Positions 1 to 10,742 of a stretch of 64,000 nucleotides of DNA are shown piece by piece. The DNA is from Kondoa malvinella. Taxonomy: Eukaryota > Basidiomycota > Agaricostilbomycetes > Agaricostilbales > Kondoaceae. The position numbers and the translations under genes are program-made. Under the pieces are notes generated by a model. The model had not been told where the DNA came from, searched no databases, and saw only the letters and a list, made by a program, of their open reading frames with translations. The DNA is taken from the NCBI GenBank assembly GCA_039545315.1, contig BCIM01000005.1, positions 126,609 to 190,608 on the forward strand, read 5' to 3'. Each line of letters opens with the position of its first letter. The stretch's first letter is position 1.

Positions 1-3
1 TAG

Positions 4-144
4 AAGGTCATCCATTCGATTGGAGCCAGAACAGTGGAGCTCTGGCTTTGCTGTGGAAATCGGCGAGGGAGATATTGGACAAGGGCCCTTTCGATGGGCT
101 TGAATATCTGGCCGACTATCCAGCCAAGCAAGACACCAGCTAAA
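4..144 (+). CDS. C-terminal end of an unidentified gene, cut by the window edge
   Basis: An open frame runs from the left edge to a TAA and encodes about 46 residues, ending in AKQDTS. The window begins with 'tag', which could be the last bases of an intron, so this may be a terminal exon. The translation is hydrophilic with aromatic residues (FDWS, LLWKSAR, EYLADYP). I do not recognise a family. The main support is that the frame is uninterrupted to a stop and is followed by AT-richer non-coding sequence. Confidence 0.4.
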
Positions 145-390
145 GCATGACTTTACGGAACGCAACAACACAAGCCGAGATCTGATCCATTACTGGACTT
201 TGATGCCAGCTCATTCACATCTGCTCAATTGCTTTCTATCCAGCCTTAATCTCACTGAGACTTATATCTTCCTGCCACTTTATTCGGAGGCCATATTCAG
301 CAATTTTGCTTTTCTGAAACTTCAGCATATCTTGGTGTACAGCTGAACGCGCTGTCGACTTGTGCATTCAGCACCAGAAGCGGAGTAGCT

Positions 391-602
391 CTAGCAAGGC
401 AGAGTTGTGAGCTTTTCTGTTCGAATTGTAGCTCAGTCGTCGGCCGCCCTTGCTTTCGGGTATTGATGACGTACTCTCTATTCTCTGTCCCCTGCTTGTG
501 AGAAATACCTTCCCACTTTTCCCATCACGACCATCGTTTCCGATGTCGCAAAATCCGATCAGGGGAAAACAAGCATGTCTCTCTGTTTCCTATCTGATTG
601 TG
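391..602 (+). repeat. Duplicated upstream block, copy 1 (before the BTB gene)
   Basis: This stretch closely matches 1808-2010. Shared segments include the start (tagcaaggcaragttgtga), a central ctctctattctctgtcccct, and about 50 bases around 538-590 with essentially one difference, including cgatgtcgcaaaatccgatc. Copy 1 lies about 190 bases before the BTB start codon. Both copies are in the same orientation and both precede a gene, so it is probably duplicated promoter/5' UTR sequence. Confidence 0.8.
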
Positions 603-788
603 AGCTCAGGTCGCAATGATCCCTTATATCGAAGTGCTGCCGAGCTGTGCTGTACTCTCTATCGGCCATAACCGTCTTGGTTATCCAAGTCCACGTTTCT
701 ATAACGTGATGCGATTTCACCGCAGCAAAGAACTTTCTGAAATGTCTGAGTTGCGTTCTTTTTCTTGTCTCGTTGCAGCCAGACAGAC

Positions 789-1702
789 ATGGGTCAAGAC
801 CCTACAACTATTCAGCTACCAACGTACGATCCTCCGGCTTCTGCGGGCAAATCAGACATAACTCTCGTTTCTTCCGATGGAGCCAAATTCAACCTACATC
901 TCAAGCAGCTCGAATGCGCCTCGGACCTGGTGTTGGACATGGTCTCCCGCGCTACAAGCAATGCTGAATCCGGCGTTGTCACACTAGAATTAACGAATAC
1001 GGAATACGAGACGGCAGAAGTACTCGTTCTGGCCATGCCCTTCTGCTACAATGTACCTCCTCCAGAATTTTACGGGAAATCGATCGGTCTTGTAACTAAA
1101 GCTTTGGCTATGGCGACCAAATGGGGTATGCATAGGGTCTTGAAAACAAGCGGTGATAATTTGATAGCTCGGTATGCACCCCTCTATCTTCAGGCTCTGG
1201 TGCTGATGACAATATCTCTGTAGTGCATCGCAAATCGATGCAGCGTCTTCTCTGCAACTATACATTCATGCTTGCAAATTCGGACATGCAGAGCTGCAAG
1301 AAGCTACAAAGGAGCGCGCTGCAAGTAACACAATTTGGTCGGCTGCACCTTACGAGTACATTGACGACATGGGAAAGGCTGGTCTGCAGGCTCTAGTAAG
1401 AGCATCGTTCCAAATCGGGTAGAAGTCCACCTGACGATTCCATGCAGTTTGATGTTTATCGATCAAGGTTGCACAAAGAGCTGCAGAAGGCGGAGCATTC
1501 AGCTACACTTACAACGGCGCGTAATTCTGGACTTCTAGCATACATCAACGAAACCCAAAAAATTCTTCGAACCTACCTACAGACGAGACCAATACCTGAG
1601 CAGGGAACATGGAGCAAAGGTTATGTGCATGCCGAAAGAAGCCTCATCTGGATCTGTGAAGGGAAACACGCCAACGGGTCTCCGGCTTATGGGCTCTGGT
1701 AG
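789..1702 (+). CDS. BTB/POZ domain protein (269 aa, 3 exons)
   Basis: Exons are 789-1171, 1224-1395 and 1448-1702; both introns are 52 nt and all phases agree. Residues about 20-110 match the BTB/POZ pattern of basidiomycete proteins: DITLVSSDG, a hydrophobic core, then alternating strands and helices. The rest is helical with no second domain I can name. BTB proteins dimerise and often act as Cullin-3 adaptors or transcription cofactors; the substrate is unknown. Basidiomycetes carry large, fast-evolving BTB families, so this is probably lineage-specific. The start codon was chosen as the first ATG in frame with the BTB fold. Its upstream region shares a duplicated block with the next gene, suggesting common regulation. 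Confidence 0.75.
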
Positions 1703-1807
1703 ATCTAGCGAGCGCTTGTGGCAACCGGGTGTAAATGAGCAGGCAGGAGGCAGGGTCTGGTGCGATTGGAAATGATGCTCGAGCGGTAGAGATGCAAATA
1801 TGGGTCA

Positions 1808-2010
1808 GCAGCTAGCAAGGCAAAGTTGTGACCCTTGCCCTTTCGAATTGCGGTCCAGCCATTTGACATGCTCTCTATTCTCTGTCCCCTGCTTGCAAGG
1901 AACTACCTTCCCTTGCTTTCCATTTCATCCCACTGTCGTCATATCCGATGTCGCAAAATCCGATCAGGGGAAAGCAAGCATGTCTCTCTGTTTCCTGTCA
2001 GCTCCATCTG
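1808..2010 (+). repeat. Duplicated upstream block, copy 2 (before the secreted-protein gene)
   Basis: Second copy of the block at 391-602. It ends about 60 bases before the ATG of the secreted protein gene. The most conserved part is 1945-1995, ending in tgtctctctgtttcct. A pyrimidine-rich stretch follows (ttttctctctttctcctgtctttc), as is common just upstream of fungal start codons. Confidence 0.8.
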
Positions 2011-2071
2011 GCGATCGTGAAAGCATTTTCTCTCTTTCTCCTGTCTTTCATCAACCCGACTGAACACCATC

Positions 2072-2498
2072 ATGCGCTTCAAAAACCCGCTCACCAGCTT
2101 CTCCTTCCTTTTCGCCATCGTGATCATTTTGGCATTCAGTCAACTTGCTGAAGCCAAAGCCTGCTCCAACGGATTAACACTTTGCGAGAGTGGATCAGTA
2201 GGATGCAATGGCAACTACTGCACAGTAAAGGCTAGAGGACAAACTCGTTACTTCTGCCGTGAGTCTGTTTTGGTTTCTTCTTGGTCCGAACTAAGTCCTG
2301 CTTAAAGCGCCAGCATCGTCAAATTGCCCTGGAACATGTATCGACTTTCTATCCGGCAGCACCTCGCCTCCTCGTTGCTCTTCGTTCGGCGGTGGAAGCG
2401 GCAGCGGAACGACTGCTCCAGTCACAACTCAGCCTCAACCCGCCTCAGTCCAAACTGTTCAATGTACTTGGATCAGAAGGCTGTTCAGGCAGTGCTAA
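2072..2498 (+). CDS. Small secreted cysteine-rich protein (about 125 aa)
   Basis: Exon 1 is 2072-2258 and exon 2 is 2308-2498, joined across a 49-nt intron (gtgagt...ctaag...ag). The N-terminus is a clear signal peptide: a basic start, the hydrophobic run FSFLFAIVIILAF, and a probable cut after AEA. The mature part has about ten cysteines (KACSNG, LCESG, GCNGNYC, YFC, NCPGTC, PRCSS) followed by a Ser/Gly/Thr/Pro tail, typical of fungal secreted or wall-associated proteins and effector-like peptides. The second exon's frame keeps the Cys spacing, which supports the splice. The last residues (TWIRRLFRQC) are less certain; a further intron could change them. No known enzyme motif is present. Confidence 0.55.
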
Positions 2499-2735
2499 GC
2501 TGTTTTCATTCCGTATGTCTTTCTTCGTTGTCAAGTCGGCTCTTCTCATCTCTCGATTAAGTCAGTACAAACGAAAGAGATGATAGATAGAGAGATCGCA
2601 GAGATATGCACACTTGTACATAGGATGTCAGAAGGTACACGAGTCGCGACTTGTCATTAACCTTCTTACAGCTTGACTTGCACCGCGACGTCAAATCATA
2701 AATTGAGCACATTCCCCGACCCAAAGAACGATGCA

Positions 2736-5200
2736 ATGAGCGCTTTGCTGTACGATGGGTCAGTCTGAAGCACACCATCCTCAATAGCCTGGCCAAGTAC
2801 TGATTCCAGCCCAGCCCGCTCGCCGAAGCGATCAACCAACTTGGCCTGGACGAGCAAGGCATTGACCCTATGGAGCCAGTCGAGTACATGGCAGAAGATT
2901 ACTTCTCACGAATAGAAGGGCCTTACACTCCTAGTAATTGGGCAGAGGTACGGCAACGCGTCGCTCTCGAGTCCCAAACAACAAACCTCAATATCCTCTA
3001 TGTCTGGTACAGGCGATCTACAGGCCAGCGCCGCAGCTCACATTCACTGTCACTTCGCATCGCAGCACGACCGACTTGACTACTGCAAATGCGAGGGTCA
3101 AGCAAGCACAGCAAGAATTCGCAGATAGACTCAAGTACCTCATTTGCTCGTCTACCCTGCTCTCGCCTACAATAACACCACATGGTGTTGTGTCTTCGCC
3201 TGCTGCATTACGGCCTGCTGAAGACGGACCGAAAGACGCAGCCCGAATAAGACTGGCAGTCAAAGCCGGCCTATCTGTTGGCTCGCTCATATTCGCTGCG
3301 CAGTTCCTCAGAGCACTGAAAGCATGTCCTTCGCTTGTCTTTGCTGGTCTCTTTCTCTCAGCTACGCAACTACCTTTCGAAGCTTTCCGGATCAAGCGGA
3401 CGGATGCTACCCAGCAAGACCTCTTTCGCTTGATAGAACAGTTGCTAGAGGATGGTCAAAAGGCAGATATGGATGTGGATGCTGCTTTGAGCAAGATCAA
3501 GGAGATGGAATGCATAGCAAGGGGTTACGGTCTCAGCGCCCCTCTACCACCTATATCGCGGATCGAGCTATCAACGTTTCTGCCTGCCGCTATGGATCAG
3601 CCTCTTCGTGCTTTACCACTCAGAAAAGTAATACATCAAGCACTATCCGAAACGAAAGCTGCCTGTTCCGAAGCATCTCGAGAACTAGAAGATCACATCA
3701 ATCAGGAAGAACTTCCATCACTGCTCAACATGTATCACGTTATTGCCGAACCGCCAGCTTCCCCTCTACCTAGTCCTACCTTCCGAGATCGACGTCAGCG
3801 AAATTCATGGCACCCTCAGCCACGCGATCAAGCCCCTTCCAGCCCTATACGCTCGCCAGATCCTCGTCGCCGATCTTCAAGCACTCAACCACTACGTAAC
3901 TCATGGTCGCCATCCATGTCTAGGGGTCCGTCAAGGGATTCAGGCATCATCAATGGTCAAGCTGGTCTACGATTATCACTGAACTCTTCTACTGCTTCAA
4001 CGTCGTATCAACAGCACGAGTTTCTACAACCCGCATTCAACGCAGCTTCCACTTCTACACCTAGAAAAACACCAAAGAAGCGACCTCTATCATTTTCTCA
4101 TCCTCCTTCGACTACTGAACCTTCGACCGACACCTACTCCCTTACTGCACTCAAACGTACCTTTGAAGATATGCACCGAGAACGTCGGCGAGTATTATGC
4201 TGCTTCCTTGCTTTGTCATCAGCTCCAACAGCAACCAAACAAGCAGCATCTGTCGCTCAGACAGTTAGCTCTTCCCTCAAGTCCACATCCGCCTCAGTCA
4301 GCAAAGCAAGCCAAGACTTCCCTTCGCCCATAGCCGATATGGAAGACCTGCCCGGTCCGTATACGACTGCCAGGGAACAACCGAAACTCCGCAAGCGCAT
4401 GTCTTTCCTGTCTTCATCTACCAGGCAGTCGTTTGCGCCCATTGACCTGCATGCGAGCGTACGAAAAAATCACGAATGGTACGAAAACAATATTCAGAAC
4501 ATCTCGCAAGGATTACGAACGGTCGCTGCCAAGTTGAATGTGGCAGGTGAAGATCTTCGGTCTGCTTTGGCTTCTGGTCGGCAGGGCGATGCAGAGCGGC
4601 TGTTGGCAATTCATGACAGCGTGCGAGGGGACTTGGAAGGTCTGATGCGGGAATACGAAGATTCAAGATTGGCTTTGCGCAAACTTGTCCTCTCGCCTAG
4701 TCAGCGAAGACCATCACTTTCGGAAGAAGAAGAAGACATACTCGTGCAATCTCTGAGCGAAGAAGATGAAGATCCAGATCTCTCTACTTCTAGCACGCAT
4801 CGGACTTCGTCCATCTTTAGCGCTGAAACGCCCGAACTTGGCAGCCCGCCGCAATTCGCTCAGATACACGACTATCAATCCTTCTCTCTGCTTGAGCCGT
4901 TTGGTGGAGAGGAACAAGTGTTTGAGGGTATCAGCAGCGCAGAGGCGAAGCTGAGTGGGAGCAAACTTTCTAGAGAAGAGAGGATTCGCGCAATAAAGGA
5001 GCAAAGGGATAAGAAGGAAGAGAGACCTGTACTGACTGCTGAGCCTATGATGAGTGGTGAGTCAGTTATCTCACAGCGAGGAAGGGCGCTAACTTTAAGC
5101 AGAGCTCAAAGGCGTCATATCGGCTTTGAAAAGCAGACGAGAAGAATGGCGGGCTGTTCCTTCTGGCCGCTCTACTACACCTCCGCCTGACAGCCAATAG
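2736..5200 (+). CDS. Vezatin/Inp2-like membrane protein (767 aa)
   Basis: Exons 2736-2758, 2815-3006, 3066-5056 and 5103-5200 give one continuous 767-residue frame. The N-terminal third has two hydrophobic segments (around LSVGSLIFAAQFL and CPSLVFAGLFLSA) preceded by an amphipathic region (QQEFADRLKYLI). Conserved-looking helices follow (PLRALPLRKVIHQAL). The middle is a long Ser/Pro/Arg-rich disordered region. The C-terminus is acidic and ends in a short helix reached only after the last intron (ELKGVISALKSRREEW). This layout resembles the vezatin/Inp2 family (myosin-binding motif of peroxisomes), in which yeast Inp2 links peroxisomes to myosin V. The family call rests on architecture and short motifs only; the reading frame is firm. 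Confidence 0.6.
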
Positions 5201-5383
5201 CATCATTCGCCAGTCTTGTGCAAAAGAGATAATCGACATGTGTACATTACAGCAAACTTCGTTCATTTCTTTGGGTAGCATGCTATCATTCTTGGGTGTA
5301 TATGGACAATTGTACTTTCTACGTGTATCAATATTGCATTTCGTTCAGACTCTACATCGCTTCTTCCAGTACACAACTATTGA

Positions 5384-7000
5384 TCAGCAGTTTTGCTTCG
5401 GCGTCTGCTCCTCTGCCTCTGTCGTCTCTTGCAAATCTGGTTGTGGACCAAATTCCCGTTGAAACCTGGCACCGTACATCGTCAGGATCTCGAGAGCAGA
5501 AGAAGCAGCAAAGACGGACCAGACCATGCTGAAAGCTTCCCCAAATTTGATGAGCACTCTGTTCTGGTCAACAACTTTCTTAAAGCCAGCCTTGAGACAG
5601 CCGCTGTATGCCGCGCCGTTCGTAGCTGTCACGTCGGCAACCACGGTGAAGATTTGGCGTTCAGCGACGTAGCGATGCTTGGTCAGAGCCCTATGATCAC
5701 ATTAGCGCAAACAGTAGACGTAATTATAGACATACTTGTAAAGCGTCTCGCCGATGCGCCTCTTCTTGAGATCTTTTACGACATAAGCAGATATGTGAGC
5801 TGTGTGTTTGTAACACTGGTCTGGATCGTCGTTCCAAGGCGTCAGAGAAACGTAACCGAGACTGAATACTGAGATGAGTGGCTAGTCAACAGGCTTGTGC
5901 TATGGACATACGGCTCGTCATCCTCTTCAGCAATCAAGATGGGGTATTTCTCGTCCAAGAGTCGCTGTAGCCATTGGCGCCTTTCGTCTTCTGTTTTAGG
6001 TAGCCAGAACTCGAGAGCAGTACTGTGATCTGTGAGTTGGGGGCGTTTACAGGAGAACGGTATACTCACGAGCTCAGAATAACATCGTTGTATATATCGG
6101 TGAGGCTAAGCGCGGAGAAATTAGCCCAAGAGGTCCTACTGAAGAAGTTGTATGCTTACAATTTAAGATCCGCCGTCGTCGCATCGCGAATAATGAATCC
6201 AGTAGAGTCCAACGAGACGCTACGATGTGAAGGTGCCGGTGAAGCAGTGTATAATTCGTCATCCGGAAATCTGAAGAAAGTGTTAGATGGAAAGCCAACA
6301 TGGCCTGCCTTGCTCACCCTAAGCCTTGCACGCTAGGACTGCTGCCGACGAAACAGCTATGCCAGACTTGATCACAGAACTGCTGCTTCTTGACTGCCAT
6401 CTTTCCAATGGTCCCATCGAGATTGAAATTGATCGCTTTGGCGAATCCGAGCGCCGCTTCATTGATCGAAAGCACGATGCAGATGACCATATAAATGCTC
6501 TTGTCAAAGGTTGCTTGATGCGCGCACAGCGCTTTCCAAATAGCTGTCGCAATGCCTTGCCGACTGCCATTCAATCAGTAAAACGGAGAGCGAAGAGATA
6601 GTTGCGAAACTTACCGATGATCAGCTTTAACTACAATGCGCAAGTTCGTGTTGAACATGAAAGAGCTGCCCTCCGCTGTCGACTGAGGCTCCAACGCTCC
6701 ATAAGCCAGAACGTCTTCTTCGCTGTTGGTGACCACTACAAAAGGATAGCCATTCAGTTGGCTGAACCATTCCGTGTGGAACTCTGAGGACGGATGAGCG
6801 CGTGGTACAAGAAGAAGCTTGCTTACGTACCCATCGGTCTTGGCTTATCCCAGTCGAGGATATCTTGGAGGACTGATGAGAGCGTCAGAGAAAGAGCTAT
6901 GAGCTAAGAGGTTAATGGACTGACCAGCTCCATTGAACAGCTCATTGATCGCTGGGATGTCAGCAGCAGACCCGTCTCGGATCTTGTATTCAGATTTCAT
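5384..7000 (-). CDS. Tandem two-domain GNAT acetyltransferase (407 aa, 9 exons)
   Basis: Exons on the minus strand are 7000-6925, 6872-6831, 6783-6615, 6563-6318, 6270-6160, 6105-6070, 6022-5912, 5861-5736 and 5690-5384; all eight introns (45-54 nt) keep frame. Residues 1-175 form one GNAT fold (start YKIRDGSAAD, acetyl-CoA loop RQGIATAIWKAL). Residues about 205-370 form a second, phosphinothricin-N-acetyltransferase-like GNAT (FIIRDATTADL, LEFWLPKTEDERRQWLQ, GYVSLTPW, KRRIGETLYK, FGEAFSMVW). The two halves are joined by an ordinary 47-nt intron at 6271-6317, so this is a true fusion. Domain 2 has a diverged loop (KKRRIGE) and may be less active or structural. The substrate is unknown; PAT-like enzymes acetylate small amines such as amino-acid analogues or xenobiotics. 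Confidence 0.8.
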
Positions 7001-7009
7001 AATTTGAGT

Positions 7010-7530
7010 CTAGCGAAAGGATGTCGAGCAGAGGAGGAGCAACGGTATTGAGTCTAGAGTGAGAAAGAAGAGAGAAAGAGAGAGAGAGCGGAGCCGCAAC
7101 AGCTCGAATAGCATAGCCCAAGAGGGACAATGGCACAGCAAAACGCGAAAGGCTTTCCGGCAGTCAACATCTGGTCTTTGATATCGCCCAAAGAGGGAAG
7201 TCTGTTCGTAACTAACTTAGAGGTGCCCGTATCTGTCTGCCAGAGCAATACATGCAGTGCGAGAGTAGTGCGAGGGGAGTATTGCTGAACTTGTCGCTTG
7301 TATTTGTCGCCGTCATCGAGCCATGTCAAAGAATCTTCTAGCGACGTTTGCAGCTATCAATCAGACGCGGTATTCTTCTGAAATGGTGTCCTATTCGCGA
7401 CTGCCGTCCTCCACCAGGAAGCGCAGACGCTGACATTGTTGTTCGCGGTCGAAATCTCTGTCCAGATCATCTGCCCCTTGCATCCAACTAATCACGCAGG
7501 GCAAATCGTCTTGCATCGTATCTAGGTTTT
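7010..7530 (-). other. 5' region of the tandem-GNAT gene, partly duplicated at 14.4-14.65 kb
   Basis: This gap holds a purine-rich tract (gagaaagaagagagaaagagagagagag at 7058-7086) just upstream of the GNAT start, and sequence with clear matches to 14430-14650 (for example around 7215-7245, 7310-7335 and 7385-7450). On the minus strand a short open stretch around 7500-7390 (containing DREQQCQRL) could be the end of a small gene, but I cannot build a complete model. Its conservation may simply reflect a segmental duplication that carried the promoter. Confidence 0.4.
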
Positions 7531-7582
7531 GGGAATGAGAATGAATCGCATAAATGTAAGGGTATGACCTGTTGCGTTCCGA

Positions 7583-8525
7583 CTAGCTTTGCCGAGCCTC
7601 ATACATGATAACTCCCAAGGCATCTGCAACCTGTTGCCTGGCTTCCTCCGACTTTCGCCCATCCTCATCTCTGAGAGCTTTCGTGCCACGTGATTGTCCC
7701 ACACGTGCTGGAGGAACAGTGAATTGATGAGAAATTCCCCATGCGTTGAGCAGCTTGATTGAATCAGCGGTAGTAAGATTTTGAAGCTCTAGAATACTGG
7801 TGTGAGGTGGGAGAGCCTAAGTGTCATATGAGCTAGATACGAAGCTGATGCGTGTAAAGTAGCGCACTACTTGAGTAGGATTCTTGACAGGAAGAGAGAT
7901 AAACAATCTGCTACCCTGCTGGTTGTTCCTCATCTGCGAAAGAGCTTAGAATGACCGATAACAATATGGAAGCCCGTGCTGACCTTGATGAGCAGCGGAC
8001 CGTAGTGATCAAGCTTTTCATTGACTGCCTTCATCTCTGCTTTGAGATCGTCTTTGGCTGACTTGACATCGTCCTTGGTTGCCAGCTACAAATACTTGAT
8101 CAATATTGCCTGTGCGACGGATGTGGGAAGACTTACGCTAAGGATGCTCTCTTTAATCTTCGCGGGTCAACAACATTAGCACATCTGGCGACAAACATCC
8201 AAATGGAAACCTACGGCCACGAGCGAGGCAGCCATTTCCGTTTGGGCCTGCGTTTCTTGAATCCCATTGAGCGCGCTGACCAGAAGCAAGCCCATGAAAA
8301 CTGACCGAAATGTTTGTGATACACTTGGTGCTTGTAGTAATCCGAGTCTATAGCATCTTGCTTGTTTTGATCTATCTCGCGGAAGGGAGAGTAAGAGTAG
8401 CCTTGACCCAGCAGATGGTCACTACGCGAGCAGTCTGCTAAAACAGGCTTCTCTTGCGGTTGAGGCATTGCGCCCAAGACTAGGTAGTCACCAATGAGCA
8501 CTGGGAGCTGCAAGGGAGTCGCCAT
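7583..8525 (-). CDS. Hypothetical coiled-coil protein (226 aa, 6 exons)
   Basis: Exons on the minus strand are 8525-8306, 8255-8215, 8157-8137, 8085-7984, 7933-7871 and 7816-7583; the summed length is 681 nt and every phase agrees. The N-terminal 75 residues are Pro/Tyr-containing, followed by a charged helix (KDDVKSAKDDLKAEMKAVNE) likely to form a coiled coil, then a globular part with RLFISLP and LNAWGISHQF and a charged tail. The general layout is reminiscent of the Mug135-like family of fission yeast and basidiomycetes, but I cannot assert that. The start lies only about 20-40 bases from the hexanucleotide tail of the LINE remnant, so the element landed right at its promoter. Confidence 0.55.
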
Positions 8526-8542
8526 TGTCAATCTTGCTCGTC

Positions 8543-8567
8543 GTTATTGTTATTGTTATTGTTATGA
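8543..8567 (-). repeat. Hexanucleotide microsatellite, likely LINE 3' tail
   Basis: On the plus strand the sequence is (gttatt)n, about four units; on the minus strand it reads (aataac)n. It sits exactly downstream of the LINE 3' untranslated sequence in the element's own orientation, as expected for non-LTR elements that end in short tandem repeats rather than poly(A). Confidence 0.5.
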
Positions 8568-10140
8568 TACAGGAACTTGAAATAAGCTCTCAAGAAGCTT
8601 CGCTGTCTAAACCCCCTGCGTCACCGCTATCTCAAGCCCGCGATGTGCTACAGTTTCAATAGAGCCCCTGCATGAATCCTCAAGATCAGTATAACTGATG
8701 CGGCATTGTCAGGACACGGCTGTGGGTGATTAACCCGCTGCAACTCCCAACCAGGTGATTCCACACCTCTCACTGAAGGGCTGCAAGGGAAAACCCAGTG
8801 GGAGAAAACCTTACACTGCTTGAGAGTTGACAGCAGGTAACCATTCGTCTTCTTGACGTTCGTCCTCATCGCTATCAATGAGGAGAGCCTCTTCGTCTGA
8901 GCAAGGCTCCACATGCCAGTCAGTCCGTTCCCATCGCTCTGCACGAATGATAGCGTTTGCCCGACAGACAAAAGCGGCCAAGCTTCGACTTGCTTGTGCA
9001 TCATCAAGCATCTCTTGAAGGCGTTCGATAGGTGTCCCGTATATGCGCCATGCCTCGCCAGAGTGAGATACCAGCATTTGCCGGAGAGCAGCAATTGCAG
9101 GATGAGGGCAGTCGAAGATGAGCTCTAGGCCGGTTTCCAGATGATAGGTGCCCCTCAAGCTGCATAGTCGGCACCAGCGTTCATTCGGTTTAGAGTATTG
9201 CTGGTCGTATCTCCCCAATTCGTCTGCCAGAGCCGATTGGCTGAATAGCAAGCGAATCAGTGCTTGACGGTGCTTGTAATTTGGAATCGCCAGATACGCG
9301 CGGGGTTTAGACCTCTTCCAGCTTTGTCGAACAAGCATAGTGGACTTCGGACAAGCTTCAATTTGGCAGTGAAGCCTTTGAAACTCGACTTGCACGATCT
9401 CTCGAGCAATGTGCGATATCCTCTTCTGGTCTAGCTCCTTCAGCGGACCGAGCTGAACATTCCAATGCGCCGACCTCATGAGAAACTTGCTATAGAACGA
9501 CGCTTGTCCCGCAGCAGCCATCGCAACAGAGTGAAAAAGTGCATGCTTGGCCGGCAGGCCATCTGGAAGCTGTAGCAGAGCAGCGACAAAGCCAACTGCC
9601 CCGATGATACTTTTAGCAGCACAAGGGATAATTCCTGTTTCCGTGAACAGTTCAGCAACCGTAGAATCACGCAAGAGCCCAAGTAATTTTGGAAGATACT
9701 GGCGTTCCACCCTTTCCAAAGAATCTAGATTGCTTTGTTGGTCGTCCACAATGAAGGCACATCCCCTCAGTAAATGCGGCTCTACGACAGCACCAAACAA
9801 TTTGAGGCCCGTCTGCACACCGATCTTGGAGATGACATCCTCAAGGGAGGAGACCGTATATGAGATGGATCGAGCTTTCAGCGTAGCTCTCTGATAGTTG
9901 TTGCGAAACAAACGTCCAGTGCCTGATGCAAAGGTGATGCCGACGGAAGTGCATTCGCTGGCTGTCTAGACAAGAGCGCCGTTCACATGCCAGTCATACT
10001 TTTGCTTCAAGAACCGTGCATGAAATATGACCAACAGATTCTTTGCCTTGTTGAACTTTAGGAAGATGTTGGACAACCAGTGCTCAAAGTATAGGAACTC
10101 GAGCTGCATGGAGAATGCGACTGTCGTCGTTGTTTTCTAA
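8568..10140 (-). mobile_element. 5'-truncated, inactivated non-LTR (LINE-like) retrotransposon
   Basis: A minus-strand frame from about 10140 to a stop at 8811 encodes the C-terminal part of a LINE-type ORF2. It begins with the end of a reverse transcriptase domain (LKFNKAKNLLVIF, YDWHVNGALV, SVGITFASG). A long post-RT region follows, with a Cys/His motif (RWCRLC...TYHLETGLELIFDCPHP). That motif resembles the zinc-knuckle-like end of fungal LINE polyproteins. Everything N-terminal (endonuclease, RT catalytic motifs including YADD) is missing, consistent with 5' truncation on insertion. An in-frame TAG at 9966-9968 breaks the frame, so it is dead. Sequence 8568-8810 would be the 3' UTR. Confidence 0.65.
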
Positions 10141-10184
10141 TTCGAGCATCCACCTGTCCTGTCCTGAACCTTCAATAGCATCAA

Positions 10185-10726
10185 ATGGACAAGACATCAA
10201 AGCGCAAAGACCTGAGATTGGCCAACCTCGCTGCATGGGCTCGCAAATCAACAGAAGCGGGGTGGGTGGATACCTCGTCCCACAAGGGAGACAAGCTGTC
10301 TGACACTCGCACACGCATATTCAGATAGCAGCAGCAAGTCATTTGGATCCATCGCTGAAGCGCAACACAGCTTACATCAAGCGATTGCGAACTTTCACCT
10401 GAATCCGTCCCCATCTTGAATTCTTGATCAGAGAAACTACGCTCCTTTCCTTGGAGGAATACACCAGCGAGCTTGTAGCAGCAGCCCTAGAAGGTCTATC
10501 GCGCGCTAAAGTTGTCCCTCGACGACAGATATGTACAAGCTTGGACACCCTCACTATGGCTTTGCGCTATCCAATAGAGCGAGATCTTCGGACCTGGTCT
10601 GCCAAATCGTATATTTGCACGCTTTCTAAAACCAGCACTCCTTCAGCGCTAGCATCATTCCCCGTCAATGGCCAACACAATACAGCCTACAGTCTCGAAC
10701 CACATCCTGAATTGGCAATGGAGTGA
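10185..10726 (+). pseudogene. UPF2/NMD2-like N-terminal fragment
   Basis: A start codon at 10185 opens a short exon (DLRLANLAAWARK) that can splice at GG|gtgggt to codons resembling the N-terminal MIF4G segment of UPF2: LDPSLKRNTAYIKRLRTF, then LLSLEEYTSELVAAALEGLSRAK. In the same frame, a TGA at about 10399 separates these two blocks. Beyond about residue 100 the likeness fades and the frame ends at 10726. UPF2 is normally over 1000 residues, so this is a truncated, stop-containing remnant. It abuts the truncated 5' end of the LINE. Identification is from remembered family motifs and is moderately confident. Confidence 0.45.
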
Positions 10727-10742
10727 CTAGTATTATATTGAC

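Noticed and set aside
2281..2583. Overlapping plus-strand frames after the secreted-protein gene
   Set aside because: They cover exon 2 of the secreted protein in other frames and have no conserved pattern.
4257..5004. Minus-strand frames across the Inp2-like gene
   Set aside because: Antisense shadows of a long well-supported exon.
8811..9911. 366-codon frame as a genuine single-exon host gene
   Set aside because: Intron-free in an intron-rich genome, preceded by RT-like sequence in the same frame with an in-frame stop, and ending in a LINE-like Cys/His motif; better explained as a retroelement.
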